From Candidatus Bathyarchaeota archaeon (GTDB lineage: Archaea > Thermoproteota > Bathyarchaeia > Bathyarchaeales > SOJC01), in NCBI GenBank assembly GCA_020351305.1, contig CP070730.1:953725-1010680 (forward strand): a stretch of 56,956 nt of DNA, in the 5' to 3' direction. This document shows positions 43,401 to 52,042 of the stretch, piece by piece. Numbering within the stretch: the stretch's first letter is position 1; the number at the start of each line of letters is the position of its first letter. The notes beneath the pieces were generated by a model, which saw only the letters and a program-made list of their open reading frames with translations, had not been told where the DNA came from and ran no database searches. Both the position numbers and the translations under genes were made by a program.

Positions 43401-45413
43401 ATGGAGGTAAATATACTAAGCAAAATCGTGGTCACATGCGCATGGCCCTACATTAATTATGTGCCCCATTTAGGTACCTTGATAGGTTCTGTCCTTTCAG
43501 CAGATGTTGTTGCACGCTATTACCGATCGATAGGTGATGAAGTAGTTTTTGTAAGCGGTTCAGACGAACATGGGACACCTATTGAAATTGAAGCGCTTAA
43601 ATCAGGACTTCACCCGAAAGAACTCACAGATAAAAATCATTTGAAAGTAGTTGATTTATGGAAAAAATGGGGCATTTCTTTTGATAACTACACACGAACT
43701 GAAAGCACTGTGCATAAGGAATTTGTCAAGGATCTATATTTAGAAATACACAAAAAAGACCACATTTTCATTCAAGAGGTCAAGCTTCCCTATTGTTTAG
43801 ACTGCAACCGTTTCTTGCCTGATAGATTCATAGAAGGGAAATGCCCAGAGTGTGCCAATGAAGAAGCTAGAGGTGACCAATGCCCCACTTGTGGAAACCT
43901 CCTTGACCCCAAAGACCTCATCGATCCATATTGCATTATTTGTGATTCATCACCACACATAAAAATTGTGAAACACTGGTACTTTGACTTGTCAAAATTC
44001 ACCAACCATCTTCGTTATTTCACAGAAAACAATAAGAGGCTTTCTTCAAACGCTAAGAAATTCAGTTTAAATTTAATCAAAGTAGGACTCAAACCTCGAG
44101 CAGTGACTCGAGATAATAGGTGGGGAATCCCAGCTCCATTTCCGGGTGCAGGGGAAAAGACGATTTATGTTTGGTTTGAAGCTGTTTTGGGCTACATCTC
44201 AGCAACAATCGAGTATTTTAAAGAACGTGGAGAGGAAAAAAGGTGGAAAGAGTTTTGGTTAGATAAAAACACAAAAACATTATACTTCATAGGCAAAGAC
44301 AATATCCCATTCCATACTATTATTCTTCCAGCTCTACTTCTTGCAACAGGAAAGGACTATAATTTGCCATGGAGCATTTCTTCAACAGAATTCCTGCAGT
44401 TTAAGGGTGAAGCATTCTCTAAAAGCCGTAAGATAGGCATATGGATAGATGAAGCTTTAGAATTATTCGAGCCTGATTATTGGCGCTACTACCTCATCTC
44501 CACTCGCCCAGAAAAAAAAGATACAAATTTTTCGTGGGAACTATTCATTGAAAAAATCAATGCAGATCTTAACAGTAATCTAGGCAATTTCATTCATAGA
44601 GCTTTAACATTTGTTAATCAAAACTTCGCAAGTTCCGTGCCTAAAACGCAAGCACTTGACTCCTACGATAAATCCATTCTTCAGACTGTGGAGAAATCAG
44701 TAGCAAAAGCAGAACAAGATCTGGAGAGCTGCAAACTGCAAGCAGCTTTGCGAACCATCATGGGTATTAGTCGCATTGGAAACAAATATTTAAACGAAAA
44801 AAGACCATGGAACCTAATCACCACAAACAAGCAAAAAGCTGCAAGTACTTTATATGTAGCCATGCAACTTGTCAAAACTCTAGCAATAACACTCGAGCCA
44901 TTTATTCCTTTCACTGCAAATGAGATCTCATCACTCCTTAATCTGCCTGATCAAGCGAAGAAATGGAGTGAAATAACTAAGCTTTTGCAGCCAGGTCACA
45001 GAATAAAAAAATCAAAACCTTTATTTAATAAAATAGAGATCAGCGGAAAGGAGCTGCAAGACAGATTGGAAAAGGCAAAGGTTGCATCATCAATAACGTT
45101 CGAAGAATTCGAAAAGTTAGATCTACGCGTTGGTAAAATTGTCAAAGCGGAGAGAGTCCTAAAATCAAAGAATCTTGTGAAACTTACTATTGACATAGGA
45201 ACCAGAGAAACGAAACAAGCCATAGCAGGAATTGCCCAGCACTACGAAACCAAACAACTAGAAGGAAAGAACATTGTTGTCCTGGTGAATCTCCAACCCA
45301 AACGTGTCTTCGGTTTAGACTCTGAAGTAATGATTCTAGCAGCAGAAGATGACAAAAGCATTTCAGTGATTCAACCCGACAAGTCCATCGAGATAGGAAG
45401 CAAAATCAAGTGA
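43401..45413 (+). CDS. metG: Methionyl-tRNA synthetase with C-terminal tRNA-binding domain
   Basis: 670 residues. TCAWPYINYVPHLGTLIGS carries the HIGH-type signature. Two zinc knuckles occur at about residues 135-180 (CLDC...CPEC and CPTC...CIIC). AFSKSRKIGIW is the KMSKS loop variant. The C-terminal EMAP/Trbp111-like OB fold (about 560-670) starts EEFEKLDLRVGKIVKAE and is often used for dimerisation and tRNA binding. Start uncertain: GGAGGT lies at codons 1-3 of this frame, ideally spaced for a start at CTA 43416, where homologues would begin with MSKI. It is followed by the PHP gene after 7 nt. Confidence 0.94.
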   Translation: MEVNILSKIVVTCAWPYINYVPHLGTLIGSVLSADVVARYYRSIGDEVVFVSGSDEHGTPIEIEALKSGLHPKELTDKNHLKVVDLWKKWGISFDNYTRTESTVHKEFVKDLYLEIHKKDHIFIQEVKLPYCLDCNRFLPDRFIEGKCPECANEEARGDQCPTCGNLLDPKDLIDPYCIICDSSPHIKIVKHWYFDLSKFTNHLRYFTENNKRLSSNAKKFSLNLIKVGLKPRAVTRDNRWGIPAPFPGAGEKTIYVWFEAVLGYISATIEYFKERGEEKRWKEFWLDKNTKTLYFIGKDNIPFHTIILPALLLATGKDYNLPWSISSTEFLQFKGEAFSKSRKIGIWIDEALELFEPDYWRYYLISTRPEKKDTNFSWELFIEKINADLNSNLGNFIHRALTFVNQNFASSVPKTQALDSYDKSILQTVEKSVAKAEQDLESCKLQAALRTIMGISRIGNKYLNEKRPWNLITTNKQKAASTLYVAMQLVKTLAITLEPFIPFTANEISSLLNLPDQAKKWSEITKLLQPGHRIKKSKPLFNKIEISGKELQDRLEKAKVASSITFEEFEKLDLRVGKIVKAERVLKSKNLVKLTIDIGTRETKQAIAGIAQHYETKQLEGKNIVVLVNLQPKRVFGLDSEVMILAAEDDKSISVIQPDKSIEIGSKIK

Positions 45414-45420
45414 ATGGCTT

Positions 45421-46071
45421 TTGTGTTTAAAAATTGACATGCACGTACATACAAGATATTCCCACGATGCGCTTATTACATCAAAAGAACTGAGCATCTA
45501 TGCAAAAAACCAGGGTTTAGATGGAGTTGCTATAACAGATCATAATGAAGTACGTGGATTGCGGGAATTTTCCAAGATTAAAAGCTTACTGGTTATTCCA
45601 GGGATTGAGATATCGACAAAGCAGGGTCACGTTTTGGGAATTAATATTAGCACGATCATACAACCCGATCTATCCTTCGCTGAAACTATCGATGAAATAC
45701 ATGATGCTGGTGGATTGGCTATCATCGCTCACTCTACTGCATTCTTCAAAGGAATCCAAGAAGATCAACTTGATGAAAACTTTGATGCAATAGAGGTCAT
45801 AAATGCTTCAACAATACCATTCTCCCTTTCAGTTCAAAAGAACCTAAAGGTAGCTGCTCGACTTAATCTCCCTCAAACTGGTGGGAGTGATGCTCATTAT
45901 GCACCTGAGATTGGAATGGCATATACAACCATTGATGCTGAGATAGATGTTGATGAAGTCGTTAAGGCAATAAAAAATGGCGCCTCAACAGCTTTCGGTA
46001 AACCAATACCTTGGAGTGTGAGGTTGAAAAGAAAGCTCTTGACGTTAAGAAAGAAAAAAGGACGACTCTGA
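45421..46071 (+). CDS. PHP-domain phosphoesterase
   Basis: 216 residues. The PHP metal-binding sites are clear: DMHVHTRYSHD at the N-terminus, ITDHNEVRG, GIEIST, IIAHSTAF and the late GGSDAHYAPEIG. The protein belongs to the small stand-alone PHP family that hydrolyses phosphate esters, with substrates often unknown. The TTG start is preceded by AAGTGA. Co-transcription with metG is likely (7-nt gap), but a functional link is not obvious. Confidence 0.88.
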   Translation: MCLKIDMHVHTRYSHDALITSKELSIYAKNQGLDGVAITDHNEVRGLREFSKIKSLLVIPGIEISTKQGHVLGINISTIIQPDLSFAETIDEIHDAGGLAIIAHSTAFFKGIQEDQLDENFDAIEVINASTIPFSLSVQKNLKVAARLNLPQTGGSDAHYAPEIGMAYTTIDAEIDVDEVVKAIKNGASTAFGKPIPWSVRLKRKLLTLRKKKGRL

Positions 46072-46160
46072 GATATAGATCAATGCTGATAAACTAATGC
46101 GATTGACTAGTTTAAGGCTGCTCTTCTTTCAAACAACGCTTATCCTGACTTTAGATGACT

Positions 46161-47297
46161 TCAGGGATCAAAATCTTCCAATTGATACAAGCCAAGATCG
46201 ATTGGCAATTTTTTCTCGGGTTCAAAGCTAGGTTCCAAGTCAAATAACTGAGATTTATTTAAACTGAATTTTCCAATTACATCTCGTAGGCTACCACTTG
46301 TCATTATCAGTGTTACTCTAATTTTTCCGTTCAGTTCCGGATTCACCCTTGCGCTCAAGATTACCTTGACATCATTACTCATTGTTTCTGTCACAATTTC
46401 TCCGACTTGACTAACCTCTTCAATTGTCATACGACTATCACCTGCTATGTGGACTAGTGCACCAGTGATTCCTCTGTATTCAGTGTCCCACAAAGGATTT
46501 CTTATAGCATTATAAACTGCTTCTTCAGCGCGATGGGGCGCTGCAGACTCCCCCATTCCCACTGCTGCAATACCACCATTCTCTACAATGCTTTTCAAAT
46601 CTGTAAAATTCAGACTGATAAGACCTGGTAATGAAATTGTCTCCACTACAGTTTTTATTATCTTCGCTGACGCTTCGCTTGCAATTTCGAGAGCTTTATC
46701 GATTGGAATCTGCGGTGCAACTTCAATAAGCTTATTGTTGTCTACTACTATTATTGTGTCGCATTCTTGGCGGAGTTCATTTAGTGACCGGCTGATGCTT
46801 ATCATTTGTTCTCTTTTGAATTGTGCCACTTGTCCGAACTTAGTAACCACCCCAATTGAAATCGCACCTTTTTTCCCAGCGATTCTTGCGACGATTCGAA
46901 TTGCCTCTGATTCGAAGCCACAATCCAATGCAGCAGCAATAAACACAATATGTGTATTCGTTAAAGCTTCCTCAATTAGTTCCTGGGATTTTTCTAGGGG
47001 AGGTTTTCCGATGGCATAGCCATTGGATGCACTTTTTCCCTGAGTCAGTTGCTGATCGATCAATATCTTTTGACCTGCCTTTGATTTTGCTAGTTGAACA
47101 GCGCTATTATCAATAGCTATAGTGTGTATACCTGTTAGTCGCATTCTTGCCAAGTGCATAATTGTATTATTTCCAACCCTTCCAATACCGACAACAGCAA
47201 CTCGGAATTCTTTGGACTGCTCTACACCATCAGTTGAGCTTGAAGTCCCTTGCCAGGATAGCTGAAGTGCGCTATTAGTTGACTTTTCGCCAACCAT
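46161..47297 (-). CDS. Divergent FtsZ/tubulin-family protein with degraded GTPase loops
   Basis: 378 residues with the two-domain FtsZ layout. Residues 31-165 align to the GTPase domain: the T1 loop is GIGRVGNN, where FtsZ has GVGGAGNN. The T4 tubulin signature (GGGTGTG) is replaced without a length change by DCGFESE at about residues 125-131. The T7 loop, normally NxDFAD, is SLNFTD at 228-233, so the catalytic aspartate is asparagine. The C-terminal domain (GALVHIAGDSRMTIEEV onward) is preserved, and the last residues (IDLGLYQLEDF) resemble an FtsZ tail peptide. GTP hydrolysis is probably lost or weak. It overlaps the RHH gene by 23 nt; GGGAGAGG precedes its ATG. Confidence 0.85.
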   Translation of the reverse strand: MVGEKSTNSALQLSWQGTSSSTDGVEQSKEFRVAVVGIGRVGNNTIMHLARMRLTGIHTIAIDNSAVQLAKSKAGQKILIDQQLTQGKSASNGYAIGKPPLEKSQELIEEALTNTHIVFIAAALDCGFESEAIRIVARIAGKKGAISIGVVTKFGQVAQFKREQMISISRSLNELRQECDTIIVVDNNKLIEVAPQIPIDKALEIASEASAKIIKTVVETISLPGLISLNFTDLKSIVENGGIAAVGMGESAAPHRAEEAVYNAIRNPLWDTEYRGITGALVHIAGDSRMTIEEVSQVGEIVTETMSNDVKVILSARVNPELNGKIRVTLIMTSGSLRDVIGKFSLNKSQLFDLEPSFEPEKKLPIDLGLYQLEDFDP

Positions 47298-47445
47298 TTT
47301 TTTTCCTCTCCCAAACCTCGGTAGTTAACATATCTCTGATTGCTTCTCGAATGGCTTCAGCGCGGTTTGGATAGAATTGTTCAGTTACAAGTTGATCTAA
47401 GGCTCGAATGTAAGGCTCAGGGAGATGTAAGGTAATAAGTTTCAT
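47275..47445 (-). CDS. Short ribbon-helix-helix protein, CdrS-like
   Basis: 56 residues from the ATG at 47445, with GGAGGT about 10 nt upstream. Strand MKLITLHLP is followed by helix A (PYIRALDQLVTE) and, after FYPNRAEA, helix B (IREAIRDMLTTE), and a short basic tail. This is the pattern of the short archaeal CopG/MetJ-type regulators. In haloarchaea such a gene, cdrS, is co-transcribed with ftsZ2 and regulates division genes. Here the stop lies inside the start of the FtsZ-like gene, so the pair is one transcript. Calling it CdrS is inference from size and position. Confidence 0.82.
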   Translation of the reverse strand: MKLITLHLPEPYIRALDQLVTEQFYPNRAEAIREAIRDMLTTEVWERKKNGWRKVN

Positions 47446-47666
47446 TGTTTCCAATACCTCCTTTCTATCGATTGAAAGTCTACATAATCGTTTCACAGTA
47501 ATAGCTCTATATAATATGATATAAATATGAGTTAAACATGTTAGCGCTTTTATTTTTAAATGTTTCTTACACACTCTTTCGAGTTTATGTTAAAGACCCA
47601 GTCTTGAAGAATGCTTATGTCTTTGTTTGTAACTTAAACTTGTGTATTTCTTATGATGGTGCCCTA

Positions 47667-48977
47667 ATGCGAGTATACATTAAAGGGTTCGGCTGCTCAA
47701 GCAGTTTTGCAGATAAAGAGGTCCTAGCAGGTTGTCTCCAAGCTGCTGGTCATACAATAATAGAAAATCCCCAAAACGCTGAGGTTGTGATTTATAACAC
47801 ATGTGCGGTAAAAACTCCCACTGAAAACCGCATGATAAATTTATTGAAAAGAGTACCAAAAGATAAGAAGCTCATTGTAGCTGGATGCCTACCACTTATA
47901 AATTTAAAAAGACTAAAGCAAGAAGTCCATTTTGATGGCGTCATTGGTCCAGCTTTTGGAGAAAGAATCGTTGAGGTTATAAGAAAGGTCTCTAGGGGAA
48001 TTCACGTCGTAGAGTTGACAGAAGCAGCCATGAATATGCCGCGACTCGACTTACCTTATTTAAGGATTAATCCCAAAACAAGCATTATACCAATAAGTTA
48101 TGGGTGCACGGGCTCATGCACTTACTGTTGCGTTCGTTTTGCTCGTGGAAAGCTAAGGAGCTATCATATTGAGGATATTGTTAACAGAGTTGAAAGAGAT
48201 GTTAGCGAGGGTATTTGTGAATTTTGGCTGACATCACAAGACACAGCATGTTATGGAAAAGACAGGGGATTTACGTTAGCTGAGCTGCTACAATGTGTCT
48301 GCAGTGTAAAGGGGAACTTCTTTATAAGAGTTGGAATGATGACCCCAGATAATTTCCTAAATATTATTGACAGGTTGTTAGAAGCATTTCGACACAAGAA
48401 GGTGTTTAAATTTCTACATCTACCTATCCAAAGTGGGGATGATGGTGTTCTAAGGAGGATGAACCGTCTCTATTCAGTAAAAGATTTCGTTAACGTAGTA
48501 AAAAGATTCCGTAGAGCATTTCCTCAATCAACACTTGCTACAGATGTGATTGTGGGATTCCCTGGAGAAACAAAGGATGCATTTAATCGCACATGGAAGC
48601 TGATTGAAAATATTAGACCGGACATCACGAATATTTCGAAATTTTTTTTAAGGCCTGAAACGTCAGCTACAAATCTTAAGCCATGTATTCCACCTCTAGA
48701 AGTAAAACATAGAAGTGCACTTTTAGCAAAACTTGCTCGACATATTGCTTTTGAGCGAAATAGTATTTGGAAAAATTGGAGCGGGGAAATACTAATTAAT
48801 GAAATAGGAAAGGCTGAGTCAGTTATAGGGCGAAATTTTGCTTATAAGCCTGTAGTGATTCGACATATAAATGGCAGTAAATGTGCACGTAATTTATTGG
48901 GGAAATCTGTCTCCGTAAGAATTATAGATATTTTTCAGTCATACTTAGCTGGTGAGATTATGAAAAATACATGTTAA
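47667..48977 (+). CDS. tRNA threonylcarbamoyladenosine methylthiotransferase (archaeal MtaB/CDKAL1 type)
   Basis: 436 residues from the ATG at 47667; the frame continues 43 codons upstream without a ribosome binding site. The N-terminal MTTase domain has cysteines in GFGCSSSFAD, YNTCAVKTPTENR and VAGCLP for one [4Fe-4S] cluster. The radical SAM motif is GCTGSCTYCCVRFARG. A TRAM-like C-terminal part follows. The family adds methylthio to t6A at position 37 of ANN-decoding tRNAs. It is divergent from the RHH-FtsZ pair with a shared upstream region of about 220 bases. Confidence 0.92.
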   Translation: MRVYIKGFGCSSSFADKEVLAGCLQAAGHTIIENPQNAEVVIYNTCAVKTPTENRMINLLKRVPKDKKLIVAGCLPLINLKRLKQEVHFDGVIGPAFGERIVEVIRKVSRGIHVVELTEAAMNMPRLDLPYLRINPKTSIIPISYGCTGSCTYCCVRFARGKLRSYHIEDIVNRVERDVSEGICEFWLTSQDTACYGKDRGFTLAELLQCVCSVKGNFFIRVGMMTPDNFLNIIDRLLEAFRHKKVFKFLHLPIQSGDDGVLRRMNRLYSVKDFVNVVKRFRRAFPQSTLATDVIVGFPGETKDAFNRTWKLIENIRPDITNISKFFLRPETSATNLKPCIPPLEVKHRSALLAKLARHIAFERNSIWKNWSGEILINEIGKAESVIGRNFAYKPVVIRHINGSKCARNLLGKSVSVRIIDIFQSYLAGEIMKNTC

Positions 48978-49035
48978 AGCTCTGTTATATTCACTCTTTT
49001 TACTCGCTTCGTTTGATGATTTTGATTAAAGAAGG

Positions 49036-49045
49036 TTTAAATATT
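49036..49045 (+). promoter_or_regulatory. Candidate BRE/TATA for the first regulator of the winged-helix island
   Basis: AAAGAAGG followed by TTTAAATATT lies about 50 nt upstream of the GTG at 49093. The arrangement fits an archaeal BRE-TATA promoter. Confidence 0.45.
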
Positions 49046-49092
49046 TTCGTATATCTATAACAAATATTGTAGGACACGAGAAAGGGGCTCAG

Positions 49093-49398
49093 GTGAAGAG
49101 AATTTTGGTCCAAACATTGAGTGAGACCAAGTCATCGCACCGAGGTCGGTTGGACATCATATCAAACATACTTGTTTCTGCCGTTGGAGGGGTAAGGAAA
49201 ACCACGATTATGTACAAGTGTAACCTTAGTTTTCGGCAGTTAGAAACCTACCTAGGTTTTCTTTTAAAGAAGGATCTTTTGAGAGTTTTTATCAAGAGTG
49301 AGAGTTCATCTAGCAGGTTCTTTGAAACAACAGAAAGAGGAGTAGATTTTCTAAGAGCTTATCGAAACTTAGCTGCTCTTATGACAACAAGCGTTTAA
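49093..49398 (+). CDS. HTH_45-type winged-helix regulator, copy A
   Basis: 101 residues. The core RGRLDIISNILVSAVGGVRKTTIMYKCNLSFRQLETYLGFLLKKDLLR plus the wing FFETTERGVDFLRAY is the HTH_45 fold. Two sister copies occur at 49813 and 51194. Its 3' end overlaps the convergent gene by 4 nt. GTG start with AAAGGGG upstream. The target is unknown. Confidence 0.82.
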   Translation: MKRILVQTLSETKSSHRGRLDIISNILVSAVGGVRKTTIMYKCNLSFRQLETYLGFLLKKDLLRVFIKSESSSSRFFETTERGVDFLRAYRNLAALMTTSV

Positions 49399-49610
49399 TT
49401 ATTATTTTCTTTTCTGATAAAATCAGCGAATATCTTTGATAATTTTGCCTTCATTCTTGGCCTATCAAACTCAAGAAAAGAAAAATGTGCAAGGAAATCA
49501 GCTATAATTTTAATTTTAAATTCATGTAGGTTGCTTCTCTTACTGATCTCGTCAATTGCATGCCACTTGCCATCCTTGAGTATGTCAAGAACATGATCAA
49601 TTTTTTGCAT
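49395..49610 (-). CDS. Small winged-helix protein, convergent partner A
   Basis: 71 residues. LDHVLDILKDGKWHAIDEISKRSNLHEFKIKIIADFL is a short winged helix; the tail is basic. It is clearly homologous to the N-terminal 60 residues of the 50069-50452 protein (shared pattern L..IxDGxWHxLxxISxxS). It ends tail-to-tail with the HTH_45 gene, with only a 4-nt overlap. Not recognised otherwise. Confidence 0.72.
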   Translation of the reverse strand: MQKIDHVLDILKDGKWHAIDEISKRSNLHEFKIKIIADFLAHFSFLEFDRPRMKAKLSKIFADFIRKENNN

Positions 49611-49812
49611 TCAAGTGGCCTCTTTATAAGGATTCCATGATGTGAGCTTAAAAATTTTCTGAGGAAAAAATTCAGAAGATTATTCTAGAAATTAGTAGGA
49701 AGACATGTTCAACTTGATTATTTGATAGAACAACAGTAAATCTTTTATAGATTTTAATAGGCTAATATATCCCTGCTTATGCAACAGTTAATAAAATCAG
49801 AGGTCGACATCG

Positions 49813-50067
49813 ATGACTCGGAGAAGTAGGATGGAGGTAATAATGGATGTCCTTACAGAAACTTTGAATGGAGCAAATAAAACCAGGATCATGTATCGTG
49901 CTAACTTGAATTTCATGCGGTTTAATCATTATCTTTCCGAGATGCTTGATAATGGCCTTTTAATGAAAGAAAACAATGGCGATGGGCGATTCGTGTATAA
50001 AGCGACGAAGGATGGGAGAACTCTTCTGGAAACTTTAAAGAAAGCTAAGCAATTCATATCAATTTAA
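49813..50067 (+). CDS. HTH_45-type winged-helix regulator, copy B
   Basis: 84 residues. RSRMEVIMDVLTETLNGANKTRIMYRANLNFMRFNHYLSEMLDNGLL and the wing FVYKATKDGRTLLETL match copies A and C closely. It is the shortest of the three and ends just after the wing. ATG start. The convergent partner begins on the next-but-one base after its stop. Confidence 0.82.
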   Translation: MTRRSRMEVIMDVLTETLNGANKTRIMYRANLNFMRFNHYLSEMLDNGLLMKENNGDGRFVYKATKDGRTLLETLKKAKQFISI

Positions 50068-50068
50068 T

Positions 50069-50452
50069 CTATTCGATCATCCCTATAGCAAGCTCAGCCA
50101 GCTTCTCATCAACTCGCATACTCAGTTCCAGTTCATTTTCAGTAAGATTGGTCACATGGATACCCTGGATATCCACGCTTCTTTTTGCGGGCAACACGAA
50201 TGAACCTACAGTAGCTCTTCTACGTTTTTGACCCTCGGAAGTGTTTCTCAGAATTTGTTGCCATTCTTTCGTGATTCTGACTTTGTCTTTTTGACTTTCG
50301 TATTTCAATAATTTCGTTTCGGACAACAGTCTTGAAAGCATTTTGAGCTGCTTTCTAGGAATTTTCGAGTGTTCTGAAATCTTTTTGAGACTATGCCAAG
50401 CGCCATCTTCGATTAGATTTAGAAATTGATCAAGTCTCTGCAAAACAATCAA
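50069..50452 (-). CDS. Winged-helix protein, convergent partner B
   Basis: 127 residues. The N-terminal 65 residues (RLDQFLNLIEDGAWHSLKKISEHSKIP and so on) are homologous to partner A. About 60 further residues (AKRSVDIQGIHVTNLTENELELSMRVDEKLAELAIGMIE) have no counterpart in A and could be an effector or dimerisation part. Convergent with copy B, 1 nt apart. Confidence 0.75.
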   Translation of the reverse strand: MIVLQRLDQFLNLIEDGAWHSLKKISEHSKIPRKQLKMLSRLLSETKLLKYESQKDKVRITKEWQQILRNTSEGQKRRRATVGSFVLPAKRSVDIQGIHVTNLTENELELSMRVDEKLAELAIGMIE

Positions 50453-50665
50453 AAAGAATGTACGTTATTGAATTTATTAATTTTGAGAAGCTTTGGACCA
50501 GTCTTTTTTGCGACAGGTTCTATGAAAGATGGGTAATAGTTCTATACTATTAGTCCAGAACAATTAACCTACTAATTTTATAAATTGCCGCTCCATGTTC
50601 TATTTCTGAATCTGCATGCTGGAGGCACTTTAGAAGTTCATTTTTATCAGGAGAAAGGTAAGGCG

Positions 50666-51136
50666 ATGAGTGAGTCTTGTCCGCTTCCTTCAGGGAGGGA
50701 TTGCATAGCTTCCACCCCAGTTCAAGGTGCTATGGAGTGGGAAAGCTTTGTGAAGGAGCTCAGACGGCAGTGGGGGCTTTTATGGAGGATGAGGATAGAT
50801 GACAAGGTTAGAGCTGAAGGGATTGCCAGCATAGATTTTGAGTTGTTGTTTATTGATCGTGGCACTGTGATTATTGCTACAAAGTGTTACAAATATTTAG
50901 ATTTCAAGGAAATTCTGGATCAGTATGAAGCACCCTACGAAGTTAGAATTAAACAAGAGAAACCATTACCGAATGTTGGCGGTTGGAGAAAGTTTGGAAA
51001 AAAAATGTCCTCCAGTCGGAAAAAAGTGAACAAAAGACGAATGCGGACTTATTCGGAAAACAGAACAAAGAACAAAAAAAGGAACCTGCAGTTAAAGAAA
51101 GGTGGAAGGGGATGGCTGCACTTCAGAACTGGTTGA
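50666..51136 (+). CDS. Hypothetical basic protein between regulators
   Basis: 156 residues from the ATG at 50666 (AAGGTAAGG upstream); the frame opens at 50585. Residues 1-95 form a compact mixed domain (EWESFVKELRRQWGLLWRM, then RGTVIIATKCYKYLDFKEIL). The last 55 are very basic and low in complexity (KKMSSSRKKVNKRRMRTY), likely binding nucleic acid. I recognise no family. It is followed by regulator copy C after 57 nt, probably in one transcript. Confidence 0.6.
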   Translation: MSESCPLPSGRDCIASTPVQGAMEWESFVKELRRQWGLLWRMRIDDKVRAEGIASIDFELLFIDRGTVIIATKCYKYLDFKEILDQYEAPYEVRIKQEKPLPNVGGWRKFGKKMSSSRKKVNKRRMRTYSENRTKNKKRNLQLKKGGRGWLHFRTG

Positions 51137-51193
51137 AAACATTTCTTGTTTGATTTCCCAGTTTTTCAAGCCAAATTTATGAAGGTTTTATCA

Positions 51194-51544
51194 ATGAAAT
51201 ATAGAAGCAAACTTCAGATTATAGCAGAGATCCTGGATGTTGTCAAGAGCGGTGCCCGAAAAACGCATATAATGTATAAAGCCAATCTAAGCTACAAGCT
51301 TTTGTGTAAGTATCTCGACGAAGCTCTTGATTGTGGATTTGTACAGACCAATAGAGAGAACGGTTATGTTGTGGCTCCAAAGGGAGAGAAGCTATTGAAG
51401 AGATTACATAGGTACATGGAGCGCAGTGAGCATGTAAAGAAGGAGATGCGAGAAGTTGATGAAGAGAGAGCATTGCTTGAGAATATGACTACAAGCTTGA
51501 AGACCAACCGTTCAAGAAAAACAAAAAAGTCAATAAAATATTAG
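51194..51544 (+). CDS. HTH_45-type winged-helix regulator, copy C
   Basis: 116 residues from the ATG at 51194 behind AAGG; two upstream in-frame starts exist. RSKLQIIAEILDVVKSGARKTHIMYKANLSYKLLCKYLDEALDCGFV and the wing YVVAPKGEKLLKRL are homologous to copies A and B. A charged C-terminal extension (about 45 residues, EERALLENM to KKSIKY) is unique to this copy. No convergent partner lies beside it. Confidence 0.8.
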   Translation: MKYRSKLQIIAEILDVVKSGARKTHIMYKANLSYKLLCKYLDEALDCGFVQTNRENGYVVAPKGEKLLKRLHRYMERSEHVKKEMREVDEERALLENMTTSLKTNRSRKTKKSIKY

Positions 51545-51559
51545 GGGCACAGTAAAATA

Positions 51560-52042
51560 GTGTTACTTAATGTTAAGCTTGCACCAGTAATCATGATTTT
51601 ATTTCTCATGACTTCGATTGGATATTCTAGAGGCTCTTTTTTTGAAGCTTCTGAAAGTGAAGCAGTCGCAGCTTTGACAGCTGCTCAGGCAAAGATTGCA
51701 GTTTGCTATGAAGCCTTTGCTAAGGCAAGCTCAGCTGGGGCAAACATGACAACTTCGCAAAGTGTTCTAAACGAAGCTGGGGAACTCTTGTCAAAGGCGG
51801 AATTATCATATTTCGTGAATGATTTTAATTCAACCGTTGACTTTGCCATTCAAAGCCAAGATGTATTGGATGATTTTCTGTCTAAAGTCGAGGTTTTGAA
51901 TGAGAATGCAGTGGCAGCATACTATTGGGATTTCTTAGTCAAGGTTGCTTGGTCTGTTTTCGGAGTTCTACTTGTTGGACTTGGTAGTTTCATTGCTTGG
52001 CGTTTTCTTAAAATGCAGGATTGGGGGAACGATACTACATGA
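51560..52042 (+). CDS. Secreted helical protein with C-terminal membrane anchor
   Basis: 160 residues. A signal peptide (KLAPVIMILFLMTSIGYS) is followed by an Ala- and Ser-rich helical domain (about 30-115: AALTAAQAKIAVCYEAFAKASSAGANM), then a transmembrane helix (VAWSVFGVLLVGLGSFIAW). The start codon is GTG. The last codons share ATGA with the next gene, so translation is coupled. Not recognised; a partner of the following DUF1616-type protein is likely. Confidence 0.75.
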   Translation: MLLNVKLAPVIMILFLMTSIGYSRGSFFEASESEAVAALTAAQAKIAVCYEAFAKASSAGANMTTSQSVLNEAGELLSKAELSYFVNDFNSTVDFAIQSQDVLDDFLSKVEVLNENAVAAYYWDFLVKVAWSVFGVLLVGLGSFIAWRFLKMQDWGNDTT

